Source of the DNA: Devosiaceae bacterium
GTDB lineage: Bacteria > Pseudomonadota > Alphaproteobacteria > Rhizobiales > Devosiaceae
NCBI GenBank assembly: GCA_021648585.1
Contig: JAKISM010000003.1
Location: 1-37,809 of the forward strand
Direction of reading: 5' to 3'
DNA length: 37,809 nucleotides
Under the pieces are notes generated by a model, which searched no databases, was not told the origin of the DNA, and was given only the letters and a program-made list of their open reading frames with translations. A program made the translations under genes and the position numbers. Numbering within the stretch: the first letter of the stretch is position 1; every line of letters starts with the position of its first letter. Below, in pieces: positions 5,876 to 14,258 of this stretch.

Positions 5876-6370
5876 CTAACCAGTTTCACCACCCACTTCA
5901 CGTTCAGGAAATATAATCGGCTTAAGCTGTTTTAGTAATTTTGCTGCATCATGTGCATCACTATATCTAGGGTCTTTTTCGTTAATTAACTCAATTAGTA
6001 AAATGCTTTTTATATTGGTTTTTATGTTCTCATTGCCCTCATCAATTACGATATAGCCATCTTCTTTTATTTTATCTATTTCGCTTTCATCGTCCCAATC
6101 TATTTTTAGTTTTTTGGTGGTTTTGAAATCTTCGTTCAAAATTATGAAGCGTTTTTTGCCTTGTTCTATTGTTATTCTTGCGGCACTATACATGGCGGCG
6201 GTTTTCATTAGTTCAATAGAATTGCTTTTGTTGTTAAATGCCATGACTTGAAAAATATTATCGCTTATTTTTCTTTGGTCAAAATATCCTCTTTGGGGGT
6301 TGTTAAAAGTTGAACAAGCCGCAAGGCTTAGGATTGAAATTATTGCTATTAGTTTGAATATATTTTTCAT
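5876..6370 (-). CDS. Predicted lipoprotein, CC0125/CC1285-like
   Basis: A 164-residue protein. The N-terminus is a lipoprotein signal peptide: MKN, a hydrophobic stretch FKLIAIISILSLAACS, and a lipobox ending at C19, so it should be acylated and anchored in a membrane on the periplasmic side. The next part (GYFDQRKISDNIFQVMAFNNKSN, then ELMKTAAMYSAARITIEQGKKRFIILNED) resembles the short alphaproteobacterial lipoproteins of the CC0125/CC1285 group, in which a helix with alanine-rich spacing precedes a strand rich in F and I. The C-terminal 70 residues are charged and not recognisable. Function unknown. It is separated from the acyl-ACP synthetase upstream by a C-rich repeat and may be transcribed with it. 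Confidence 0.72.
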   Translation of the reverse strand: MKNIFKLIAIISILSLAACSTFNNPQRGYFDQRKISDNIFQVMAFNNKSNSIELMKTAAMYSAARITIEQGKKRFIILNEDFKTTKKLKIDWDDESEIDKIKEDGYIVIDEGNENIKTNIKSILLIELINEKDPRYSDAHDAAKLLKQLKPIIFPEREVGGETG

Positions 6371-6389
6371 TTTTGCCTCTATGCTTTAT

Positions 6390-6427
6390 CCTGACCCCCA
6401 CCCCAGCCCTCCCCCGCGAGGGGGAAG
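6390..6427. repeat. C-rich palindromic repeat half (CCCCCACCCC family), copy 1
   Basis: The sequence runs CCTGACCCCCACCCCAGCCC and then CTCCCCCGCGAGGGGG, the latter a small hairpin. It is very GC-rich against the AT-rich surroundings. Related copies lie at 25987-26096 and 36810-36867. Confidence 0.65.
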
Positions 6428-6467
6428 TATGAGAATAACCTGAACAAAAAAAAGGGAGAGAAAAATT

Positions 6468-8093
6468 TTATTTCCCAGCTAATCTTCCCAATTCACCATA
6501 ATCAGTTTTGCCAGTTGCCAGCATTGGGATTTCTTCTACGAACACGAATTTTTTTGGTATGTATAGGTCTGGCACTCCATGCTCCTTTGCCCATACAGAA
6601 AGGTCATGGCGGTTGGCTTCGTCGTGATCTGTTATTAGCACTAATTGCTCGCCTTTGCTTTTATGCTCAATGCCAACAACGGCGTGGGTATGTTCTGGCC
6701 AAAGGATTGAGGCGTAGGCTTCTACTCCTGCGAGCGATACCATTTCGCCACCGATTTTGGCGAAGCGTTTTGCTCTTCCTCTTATGGTCACGTAGCCCTC
6801 ATCATCAATGGTGACAATATCGCCAGTGTCGTGCCAGCCATCTTTTGGTGGTTCAAGTACGCCCGGATTTTCTACTCGATAATATCCTTGCATAATATTT
6901 TTACCACGCACAAATAAACGTCCACCCTCATCTAAGCCCCTAACTGGTTCAAGGCGATGTTCAATATTGCAAACCATTTTGCCGACCGAGCCATGTTGGT
7001 TATGCTCAAGCGTGTTGCACGAAATAACTGGGGCGCATTCTGTTGCTCCGTAGCCTTCGCAAAGTTCAAGATTATATTTTTCTTGCCATAGATCACGAGT
7101 GCGCTGTTTTAGTCGCTCTGCGCCACCAATTATAAAACGTAAACTATCAAAATCACCCTCATTTGCCGAGCGGGCAAAACCAGTTAGAAAAGTATCAGTG
7201 CCAAATAACACGGTTGCTTTGACCTTTTTAATCAAGCCCGGAATGATTTTATAATGCAAGGGTGAGGGATATAAGAAACAATACATGCCCTTTAGAATAG
7301 GTAATAACATGCCAGCAGTTAGGCCAAAGCAATGGAACACGGGCAGGGGGTTGAATATTTTTTCGTCCTTATTCCATTTGGTATGGGCGTAAATCTGATT
7401 GGTGTTGGCAATCAAGTTTGAATGGCTAAGCACAACGCCTTTTGGCACGCCTTCTGAGCCTGAAGTAAAAAGAATTGCGCCTATATCAGTTGGCTTAATA
7501 TTTTGCTTGGAGTAAAAACTATTTGCCATTTTGGCGGTTAATAATCCGCCCAATTTATCGCCCAAGCCAATGCTCTCTTTAACATCATCAAGCCAGATAA
7601 TATTGACCACTTCTTCTAACCCTGTGATTAAATCGCCAAGCTCTGCTTTTTCAATGAATTTGCGAGATGAGAGAATGGTTTTGACATTTGCGGCTTTGCA
7701 GGCGGCTTTTATGTTTCGCAAGCCTGCAGAAAAATTGAGCATTGCTGGCACTCGTCCATAAGCGCTAAGAGCAAAAAATGTTACCGCCACGCCATTTACA
7801 TTTGGCAACAACACACCAACATTTTCTCTTATTCTTGTCGCCGTCGCATCCGTTGGCTGCTTCCCCGCCATTATCCTTGTCGCCGTTGGTCGCATTGCTC
7901 CCGACCCCGACACCCCCGCCTTTTTTTCGGTAAGGGCGGCGATTTTTTTGCCTAAAATTATTGCGCCAAGCACAAGCCTATCATAATTGATTGGCTGGCG
8001 TTCTGCATCTTCTAACACAATATGTTTGCCGCCATGTTTTTTGCGTGCATCAAGTAGTGCGCCAAACAAAGTTGTTTGATTAGTAGTTTCCAT
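6468..8093 (-). CDS. AMP-forming acyl-CoA / acyl-ACP synthetase, similar to the synthetase half of Aas
   Basis: A 541-residue adenylate-forming enzyme that activates a fatty acid through an acyl-adenylate. Motifs: ILFTSGSEGVPKGV (AMP-binding P-loop), GYGATECAPVISCN (adenine-binding motif), and GWHDTGDI with GRAKRFAKIGGEMVSL (hinge), with the catalytic lysine expected in LATGKTDYGEL near the C-terminus. It resembles the synthetase half of 2-acylglycerophosphoethanolamine acyltransferase/acyl-ACP synthetase, but no acyltransferase domain is attached. I start it at ATG 8093, which has a strong GGGAGGGG ribosome site (8096-8105); an upstream TTG would bury that site inside the gene. Residues of about 58-89 are an insertion absent from the family (ATRI occurs twice), GC-rich in DNA. 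Substrate is inferred as phospholipid-derived fatty acid. Confidence 0.82.
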   Translation of the reverse strand: METTNQTTLFGALLDARKKHGGKHIVLEDAERQPINYDRLVLGAIILGKKIAALTEKKAGVSGSGAMRPTATRIMAGKQPTDATATRIRENVGVLLPNVNGVAVTFFALSAYGRVPAMLNFSAGLRNIKAACKAANVKTILSSRKFIEKAELGDLITGLEEVVNIIWLDDVKESIGLGDKLGGLLTAKMANSFYSKQNIKPTDIGAILFTSGSEGVPKGVVLSHSNLIANTNQIYAHTKWNKDEKIFNPLPVFHCFGLTAGMLLPILKGMYCFLYPSPLHYKIIPGLIKKVKATVLFGTDTFLTGFARSANEGDFDSLRFIIGGAERLKQRTRDLWQEKYNLELCEGYGATECAPVISCNTLEHNQHGSVGKMVCNIEHRLEPVRGLDEGGRLFVRGKNIMQGYYRVENPGVLEPPKDGWHDTGDIVTIDDEGYVTIRGRAKRFAKIGGEMVSLAGVEAYASILWPEHTHAVVGIEHKSKGEQLVLITDHDEANRHDLSVWAKEHGVPDLYIPKKFVFVEEIPMLATGKTDYGELGRLAGK

Positions 8094-8200
8094 TTTCCCC
8101 TCCCAAAGAATTTTCAAGAGAGCTTACTACGTGTTAGGTAAAACGTCTAGCTATGAGTTTTGGAAAGATGTTTCGGTACGATGGTGGGCGCAGGAGTAAA

Positions 8201-8260
8201 AGATGCTTCGGCTTCGCTCAGCATGACAAGGACTGTCACCTTGAACGCAGTGAAAGGTCT
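8201..8260. repeat. Pair of GTCA-ended half repeats in inverted order
   Basis: The first half, 8201-8227, starts AGATGCTTCGG and ends CTCAGCATGAC. The second half, 8234-8260, starts GTCACCTTGAACG and ends AAGGTCT. They are related to the element at 399-482. They lie between the convergently spaced ends of the MscS gene and the start of the synthetase gene. Confidence 0.6.
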
Positions 8261-8293
8261 TATGCTCGAACAAATATCAACTGACTTCGGTAG

Positions 8294-9112
8294 TTAAATA
8301 TTAGAATTGATATTTACATCCAACTTATTATATGGAATTTCTATCCCTGCTTTATCAAATTCTAATTTTACTTGTTCGTTAAAAGCAAAGCGAGTTGAGT
8401 AAAAATCTGAACTTTTTACCCAAGTCCTAAAAGATAGAATTACGGCACTATCACCAAGTGAATCTACATGCACAATTGGCTCTTTTTCTGTTAGTACTCG
8501 TTTTTCGTTTTTGGCGATTTTTAGTAAGATTTTTCTGGCTTTGCCAATATCTGCATCATAAGAAATGCCGATTTTTAGGTTGATGCGTCGGGTGGGTAAT
8601 TTGTCTTCGTTGATGATTGAAGAAGACCATAATTTTGAGTTTGGCGAGAAAACATATAGCCCATCAGCGGTGCGTATTCTGGTTGAGAATAGACCAATTT
8701 GTGTAACTGTGCCCTCAATGCTAGCGGCGTAAATATAATCACCGACTGAAAATGGACGCAACCAAATTAACATAACACCAGCGGCAACATTTGAGAGTGT
8801 GCCTTGCAATGCCAGAGCGATTGCCAAGCCTGCCGCACCAAGCACCGCAAGCATAGAATTTGTTGCCACGCCAAATTGGTTTAGCACGATAATAATTGTA
8901 ACAATTAAAATGGCGTATCGCACTAATTGCGAAAGTAGGGGTGCGATTGTTTTATCGACTTTTGGAGTTTTTTCAACAAGCTTGTTAATTGCTTTGACTG
9001 AATATCGAGATAAAGCCCAACCGATGAATAATACCATAATTGCGGTTATGAAACCCCAAGAATTGGCGCTAAGCCATTCCACTAAGCTAGTTGAAAATTC
9101 ACTTATTTGCAT
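8294..9112 (-). CDS. Small-conductance mechanosensitive channel (MscS family)
   Basis: A 272-residue inner-membrane protein, close to E. coli MscS in length. Three hydrophobic helices lie at about residues 18-36, 62-82 and 87-110. The third is the pore helix, with the small-residue pattern AVLGAAGLAIALALQGTLSNVAAGVML. LRPFSVGDYI starts the soluble beta domain with the characteristic FSVGD turn; a middle region with IIN and RR residues and an alpha/beta C-terminal domain follow. Family members open under membrane tension to release solutes during hypo-osmotic shock. It lies divergent to the LacI-family regulator, with 140 bp between. Nothing unusual is seen. The family call is secure. Confidence 0.93.
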   Translation of the reverse strand: MQISEFSTSLVEWLSANSWGFITAIMVLFIGWALSRYSVKAINKLVEKTPKVDKTIAPLLSQLVRYAILIVTIIIVLNQFGVATNSMLAVLGAAGLAIALALQGTLSNVAAGVMLIWLRPFSVGDYIYAASIEGTVTQIGLFSTRIRTADGLYVFSPNSKLWSSSIINEDKLPTRRINLKIGISYDADIGKARKILLKIAKNEKRVLTEKEPIVHVDSLGDSAVILSFRTWVKSSDFYSTRFAFNEQVKLEFDKAGIEIPYNKLDVNINSNI

Positions 9113-9252
9113 TTATTTATCCTAAATCTGTTTGATTCTCTTTTATAAAAATTAAAAGCAAATTAAAAGCCTGAATTAAAAAAACTAACATTTACAATTT
9201 GACCTTAGGCATTATTATTTGCATGATTATGGTTTTAACGGATTAGGTTTGT

Positions 9253-10272
9253 GTGGTGAGTAAAAAACTTGGTGGTCGGCGTGCGCCAACCGAAAGTGAT
9301 GTTGCAAAATTGGCTGGGGTTTCCCAATCAGCGGTTTCTCGTGCCTATACTAAAGGGGCGAGCATTGCTCAAAAAACCCGTGAGAAAATTTTACAAGCTG
9401 CAAAAGAGCTTGGCTATCAGCCAAACCTTATGGCTCGCTCGCTTGCGACCAACCAATCTAACATTATTGCTTTGGCGATTTCTAATCTTGAAAATCCGTT
9501 CTATGCAAATGTAGCGCAACAATTATCTTCGCAATTAAGAGAGATTGGAAAGCATATATTATTGTTTACTTCGCCAAGTGATGATGAAACTGACCCAATG
9601 CTTGAAAGGGCGCTTAGCTATCAGGTTGATGCGCTGATTATGACCGCAACTATGGCATCGCCTGAATTAGCGTTGCAATGTAAAAAGGCAGGTGTGCCAA
9701 TCGTTCAAATAAATCGCGGTAGTAAAATTGCGGGTGTTTCAACAGTTTGGGGTGAGAACCATAGAGCGGGGGAAGTGGCGGCTGAGCATTTGCTAAAAAC
9801 TAAGCATAAGAGATTTGCTTTTGTTGCTGGATCAAAAACTTCTAGCACCAGTCAAATGCGTCAAGACGGCTTTATTGAGCACTTGGCTAAAAGCGGCATA
9901 AAAAACGTGCCAATAGAATATGGGGAATATAGTTTTTCTGGTGCGGCAAATGCGGCTCGTAAATTATTATCGTCAAAAAACCGGCCTGACGCAATTTTTT
10001 GTGCATCTGATTATATGGCGTTTTCGGTGCTAGATGTGGCAAAGCGTGAGTTTAATCTTAATGTGCCTAATGAAGTTTCAATCATTGGGGTTGATGATGT
10101 TCCAGAAGCCAGCCATTCAGCCTATGATTTAACAACATTTTCGCAACCTGCTGGTGCGCTGGCAAAGGCTGCGATAGAGATTGTTGAAAAAATGAATTCT
10201 GAATCTAGCAGGCGAGCCATGCATATTGAAGTTGAGGGACAGTTGATTATTCGAGGTTCAACAAAGGCATAG
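9253..10272 (+). CDS. LacI-family transcriptional regulator, probable controller of pckA-fba-fbp
   Basis: A 339-residue protein. Residues of about 12-65 form the LacI helix-turn-helix with hinge: TESDVAKLAGVSQSAVSRAYT, then TREKILQAAKELGYQPNLMARSLATN. The rest is a periplasmic-binding-protein-like sensor domain (IIALAISNLENPFYANV, DALIMTATM, VPIVQINRG, PDAIFCASDYMAFSVLD, VSIIGVDDVPEASHS). It should dimerise and respond to a small metabolite, unidentified here. The start is GTG 9253 with AGG at 9245-9247; GTG 9256 is equally possible. Two perfect 16-bp palindromes lie between it and pckA, so the gluconeogenic genes are its likely targets. The family is certain; the target is inferred from position. 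Confidence 0.92.
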   Translation: MVSKKLGGRRAPTESDVAKLAGVSQSAVSRAYTKGASIAQKTREKILQAAKELGYQPNLMARSLATNQSNIIALAISNLENPFYANVAQQLSSQLREIGKHILLFTSPSDDETDPMLERALSYQVDALIMTATMASPELALQCKKAGVPIVQINRGSKIAGVSTVWGENHRAGEVAAEHLLKTKHKRFAFVAGSKTSSTSQMRQDGFIEHLAKSGIKNVPIEYGEYSFSGAANAARKLLSSKNRPDAIFCASDYMAFSVLDVAKREFNLNVPNEVSIIGVDDVPEASHSAYDLTTFSQPAGALAKAAIEIVEKMNSESSRRAMHIEVEGQLIIRGSTKA

Positions 10273-10327
10273 ATACAACACTTATTAACACTAATGTTAA
10301 TAAATTTGACTTTGGTCAATATTATTC

Positions 10328-10343
10328 TTGCATACGTATGCAA
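10328..10343. promoter_or_regulatory. Operator 1, palindrome TTGCATACGTATGCAA
   Basis: A perfect 16-bp palindrome with a central CG, typical of LacI-family operators. It begins 55 bp after the regulator stop and is identical to operator 2. A TTGACT hexamer (10306-10311) lies just upstream and could be a -35 element, which would put this site over the -10. Confidence 0.8.
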
Positions 10344-10373
10344 AAGCATTTATGTCTCTCGCCAAGTCAGCTT

Positions 10374-10389
10374 TTGCATACGTATGCAA
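10374..10389. promoter_or_regulatory. Operator 2, palindrome TTGCATACGTATGCAA
   Basis: A second identical copy, 46 bp centre to centre from the first and about 70 bp before the pckA start. Two identical sites at this spacing suggest cooperative or looping binding by the neighbouring LacI-family protein. Confidence 0.8.
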
Positions 10390-10458
10390 AAATACATTTT
10401 GAGTTAATTATCACTAAGGGCTATGCCTCTTTTTAGTCAATAATTCTGGGAATAAATT

Positions 10459-12054
10459 ATGAGTGTTTCGCTTAATAATAACACAATCTCCGCTTCAATC
10501 TTAAAAAATGCCTCGCGAGTTCATGATAATAACGTGACTTTCTCACTTATTGGTCTAGCGAAAAAACAAGGGGCTAGACAATTATCTAATGGCGCGCTTG
10601 CTATGAGTACTGGTAAATTTACTGGTCGTTCAGCAGGTGATAAATTTATTGTCAAAGATGATGAAACAAGAGATAAAGTTTGGTGGAACAATACTAATAT
10701 TATGAGTACTGAGAGCTTTGATATTTTGCTCAATGATGCTATTGAGCACCTATCTGGTAAAGAAATATATGAGCAGCAATTATTTGCAGGTGCTGATAAA
10801 GATAATCGATATCAGGTAGAAGTTTTTACGCCAAATGCTTGGCACGCTCTGTTTATTCGTAATTTGCTTATCCGTCCATCTCAATCTGATTTAAGAGATT
10901 TTTCTGCTAATGTAAGCATTGTTCATGCGCCAGATTTCTTGGCTGATCCAAGCCGCCATGGTTCTAAATCGGAAACCTGTATTGCGCTTGATTTTTCTCG
11001 TAATATTGTGGTGATTTGCGGCACGCAATATGCTGGTGAAATTAAAAAATCTGTGTTTTCACTATTTAATTATCATGCGCCAGATAGCGATATTATGCCT
11101 ATGCACTGTTCAGCAAATGTTGGGCCTAAGGGTGACAGTACATTATTCTTTGGACTTTCTGGAACTGGCAAAACTACTCTTTCTGCCTCGAGTGATCGTG
11201 CGCTAGTTGGCGATGATGAGCATGGTTGGACGAAAAACGGCATTTTTAATTTAGAGGGTGGTTGTTATGCAAAAGCTATCAATTTAAGTAAAGAATCTGA
11301 GCCTGAAATTTATGCGGCGGCGCAACATGATGGTGCTATTTTAGAAAATGTGGTGATTGATGAAGCAACGGGTGAGCCTGATTATGCTGATTCTAGCTTA
11401 ACAGAAAACACACGCATTGCTTATCCTCTAGCGGCTATTGCTAATAGGGTTGAAAGCGGTGTTGCCCCAACGCCAAAAAATGTTGTGCTTTTAACCGCTG
11501 ATGCGTTTGGCGTTTTACCTCCAATCGCTCGTCTAACTAAACAGCAGGCGGTTTATTATTTCCTATCAGGATATACGGCAAAAGTTGCAGGAACTGAGCG
11601 GGGCGTGACCGAGCCGCAAGCGACATTTTCAACCTGTTTTGGTGCGCCTTTCATGTCACGTACGCCAACCGTTTATGGTGATTTATTGAAAGAACGACTT
11701 GCCTCAAGTGGTGCTAATTGTTGGTTGTTAAATACTGGTTGGACTGGTGGTGCTTATGGAGTTGGGCATCGCATGAAACTTAAAGATACACGAACAATGC
11801 TTGAAGCGGCGCTTAGTGGTGCGCTTGATGATGTTAGCTATCGTATTGATGAAAATTTTGGTCTTGAAGTGCCAACTTTTATTGAGGGTATTGATGTTAA
11901 GATTTTGAACCCACGCCAGACTTGGGAAGATGTCGTAGCGTACGATACGCAAGCGGCAAAATTAGCGCAATTATTTAGCGATAATTTTAGAAAAATGTCA
12001 CTTGATAATAGTGATTATGCACTAGGTAGCCCGCAAAGGCGCAAAATTGCTTAG
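10459..12054 (+). CDS. pckA: Phosphoenolpyruvate carboxykinase (ATP)
   Basis: Converts oxaloacetate and ATP to phosphoenolpyruvate, CO2 and ADP, the entry to gluconeogenesis. The 531 residues match the ATP-dependent type. Visible motifs: STGKFTGRSAGDKFIV near residue 50, MPMHCSANVG, the P-loop GLSGTGKTTLSA at about residues 232-243, the metal-binding VGDDEHGW just after, and LTADAFGVLPPI. The ribosome site is GGGA before ATG 10459. It heads a tight operon with fba (29 bp later) and fbp, and twin LacI-type operators sit upstream. Genes for acetate and propionate use elsewhere in the window fit a cell that often builds sugars from small acids. Confidence 0.97.
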   Translation: MSVSLNNNTISASILKNASRVHDNNVTFSLIGLAKKQGARQLSNGALAMSTGKFTGRSAGDKFIVKDDETRDKVWWNNTNIMSTESFDILLNDAIEHLSGKEIYEQQLFAGADKDNRYQVEVFTPNAWHALFIRNLLIRPSQSDLRDFSANVSIVHAPDFLADPSRHGSKSETCIALDFSRNIVVICGTQYAGEIKKSVFSLFNYHAPDSDIMPMHCSANVGPKGDSTLFFGLSGTGKTTLSASSDRALVGDDEHGWTKNGIFNLEGGCYAKAINLSKESEPEIYAAAQHDGAILENVVIDEATGEPDYADSSLTENTRIAYPLAAIANRVESGVAPTPKNVVLLTADAFGVLPPIARLTKQQAVYYFLSGYTAKVAGTERGVTEPQATFSTCFGAPFMSRTPTVYGDLLKERLASSGANCWLLNTGWTGGAYGVGHRMKLKDTRTMLEAALSGALDDVSYRIDENFGLEVPTFIEGIDVKILNPRQTWEDVVAYDTQAAKLAQLFSDNFRKMSLDNSDYALGSPQRRKIA

Positions 12055-12083
12055 TCAAATTAGAATATATAGAAAGGTTTATA

Positions 12084-13148
12084 ATGGCTCTTATTTCGCT
12101 TAGACAATTACTCGATCATGCTGGAGAACATGGTTATGGAATGCCCGCTTTTAACATTACTAATCTTGAAACTTTGCAAGCGGTAATGGCGGCGGCTGAT
12201 AAGACTAATTCACCTGTTTTGTTGCAGGCTTCTCGCTCGGCACGAAAATATATTGACGATGTGCTATTGAAACATCTTTTTGCTGGAGCGATTGAGCGCT
12301 ATCCGCATTTGCCAGTTTGCTTGCATCTTGATCATGGTAATGATCTTAGCACTTGCTCTTCGGCAATGGATTTTGGTTTTTCATCAGTTATGATGGACGG
12401 CTCTTTAATGGCTGATGCTAAAACTCCATCTGATTTTGATTATAATGCTGAAGTTACCTCAAATGTTGTTGAATTGGCGCACTCACGTGGAATTTCTGTT
12501 GAGGGTGAAATTGGGGTGCTTGGCTCGCTTGAAACGGGCGAAGGTGAAAAAGAAGATGGGCATGGATTTGATGGTAAGTTAGACAAAAAAATGTTGCTAA
12601 CTGACCCTGAAGAGGCTGAAAGATTTGTGCGTGCTACTGGCATTGATGCGCTTGCGGTTGCGGTTGGCACATCGCACGGTGCTTATAAATTCTCACGTCG
12701 CCCAAGTGGAGATATTTTGGCAATGAGTGTGATTGAAAAAATTCACGAGCGCTTGCCAAATACCCACCTTGTAATGCACGGCGCTTCAACCGTTCCAGAA
12801 GAATTACAGCAACTTATAAATGCGCATGGCGGGTTTATTCCAGAAACATTTGGCGTTCCCCTAGAAGAAGTTGAACGTGGTATTAAATCAGGTGTTCGTA
12901 AAATCAATATTGATACTGATATTCGTATGGCAATGACTGGCTCTATTCGTAAATTTCTTGATGAAAACCGATCATCATTTGATGTTCGTGCAATCCTTGG
13001 GCCCGGTCGTGAGAGAGCAACTAATCTTTGTGCTAAGCGTAATGAGATTTTTGGTTGTGCTGGTATGGCGGATAAGATTAAGCCAGTATCATTACAAACA
13101 ATGGCAGATCGTTATGCAGGCGGTCTATATGATACTACTAAAGGTTAG
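12084..13148 (+). CDS. fba: Class II fructose-1,6-bisphosphate aldolase
   Basis: Reversibly joins dihydroxyacetone phosphate and glyceraldehyde 3-phosphate; here most likely used in the gluconeogenic direction. The 354 residues fit the longer, Calvin-cycle-like type B class II group. Zinc and catalytic residues are visible: CLHLDHGND at about residues 79-87 (catalytic D83, zinc H84), VEGEIGVLG with a metal-ligand glutamate, VAVGTSHGAYK and LVMHGAST with the other zinc histidines, and KINIDTDIRMA for phosphate binding. AGAAAGG before ATG 12084 is the ribosome site. It is the middle gene of the pckA-fba-fbp operon; its stop nearly touches the fbp ribosome site. Confidence 0.96.
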   Translation: MALISLRQLLDHAGEHGYGMPAFNITNLETLQAVMAAADKTNSPVLLQASRSARKYIDDVLLKHLFAGAIERYPHLPVCLHLDHGNDLSTCSSAMDFGFSSVMMDGSLMADAKTPSDFDYNAEVTSNVVELAHSRGISVEGEIGVLGSLETGEGEKEDGHGFDGKLDKKMLLTDPEEAERFVRATGIDALAVAVGTSHGAYKFSRRPSGDILAMSVIEKIHERLPNTHLVMHGASTVPEELQQLINAHGGFIPETFGVPLEEVERGIKSGVRKINIDTDIRMAMTGSIRKFLDENRSSFDVRAILGPGRERATNLCAKRNEIFGCAGMADKIKPVSLQTMADRYAGGLYDTTKG

Positions 13149-13155
13149 GTTTTAA

Positions 13156-14148
13156 TTGCAAAAGCAAACGCTAAAAAACTGGATTGAAGGGCAGGGAGCA
13201 AGTGAGGGTGTTTCTGATATCCTATTGGCCATTGCAAGCTCTTGCATAAAAATTGCTGAAATCGTCAAAAATGCGCCGCTTGATGGGCTAATTGGCGCAA
13301 GTAGCCAAACCAATGTGCAAGGCGAGGTGCAAAAAGATCTCGATATTATTACCAATGATCTCATGGTTGCTGATTTGCTTAAAGTGCCCTTTGTTAGTGC
13401 AATGGTTTCTGAGGAAATTGATGAGATCATTCAAAACCCAAATAAAAACGAAAACGCAAATTTGGCGGTGTGTTTTGATCCGCTTGATGGTTCGTCAAAT
13501 ATTGATAATAATGGCATAATAGGCACTATTTTTTCGGTGCTTGAGCTTGCTAGCAATTCTAAAAATATTACCCAAAGTGATGTTTTAAGTGCTAGTAAAA
13601 ATCAAAAAGCGGCTGGGTATTTTATTTATGGCCCTGCTTGCTTGTTGATGGTCAGCGTTGGCAACAAAGTATCTATGTTTTCCTTAAGCGAAAAACAACA
13701 GCAATTTTTATTGGTTGATGGTGATATTTCTATTGCAAAAAATAGCAATGAATTTGCCATTAATATGTCTTATCAGCGCTTTTGGGATAGTGCGATAGCT
13801 AAATATATTGCGCAATGTTTATTGGGTGAACAAGGAAAACGAAAAAAGAATTTTAATATGCGTTGGGCTGGCTCAATGGTTGCCGATGTGCATCGTATAT
13901 TTATGCATGGTGGGGTTTTTATTTATCCAGCAATGGATAAAAAGGGCAGCGAAAACGGCAAGTTGCGCTTTTTATATGAAGCTAACCCAATGGCTATGTT
14001 GGTTGAAAATGCTGGCGGAATGGCGATTTCTAATCCTTTGCCGATTAGAGAAATAAGTGCTACAAATATACATCAACGTGTGCCTGTTGTGCTTGGCTCA
14101 AGCGATGAAGTTGAAATATTGCTGAAATTATACCAAAACATCAAATAA
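13156..14148 (+). CDS. fbp: Fructose-1,6-bisphosphatase class I
   Basis: Hydrolyses fructose 1,6-bisphosphate to fructose 6-phosphate, the irreversible gluconeogenic step. The 330 residues match class I. Motifs: TNVQGEVQKDLDIITND, VSEEIDE (metal-ligand glutamates), CFDPLDGSSNID at about residues 106-117 (catalytic metal site), and RWAGSMVADVHRIFMHGGVFIYP with the substrate-binding arginine region. The start is TTG 13156, with AGG at 13147-13149 overlapping the fba stop; the next in-frame ATG is far inside the conserved domain, so a TTG start is required. The weak start and tight junction suggest low, coupled translation. Last gene of the operon. Confidence 0.95.
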   Translation: MQKQTLKNWIEGQGASEGVSDILLAIASSCIKIAEIVKNAPLDGLIGASSQTNVQGEVQKDLDIITNDLMVADLLKVPFVSAMVSEEIDEIIQNPNKNENANLAVCFDPLDGSSNIDNNGIIGTIFSVLELASNSKNITQSDVLSASKNQKAAGYFIYGPACLLMVSVGNKVSMFSLSEKQQQFLLVDGDISIAKNSNEFAINMSYQRFWDSAIAKYIAQCLLGEQGKRKKNFNMRWAGSMVADVHRIFMHGGVFIYPAMDKKGSENGKLRFLYEANPMAMLVENAGGMAISNPLPIREISATNIHQRVPVVLGSSDEVEILLKLYQNIK

Positions 14149-14258
14149 AATTTGTAAATTTTTTGTTAATTACTTGACTCTTGAGCGTTGTGATGCGTTG
14201 AATTGGCGGTACTATAAAAACAATAAATTTAATAAGTGTATATTTTTTGGAGGACTAC

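Noticed and set aside
8094..8117. Upstream TTG start for the acyl-ACP synthetase
   Set aside because: The strong GGGAGGGG ribosome site lies inside that extension and directly precedes ATG 8093.
14174..14218. Promoter before the TAXI gene (TTGACT and TATAAA)
   Set aside because: The two hexamers are too far apart to form one promoter and no other good pair is seen, so no promoter was called.
14247..14258. Upstream TTG start for the TAXI binding protein
   Set aside because: It overlaps the GGAGG ribosome site, and a clean signal peptide begins at ATG 14259.
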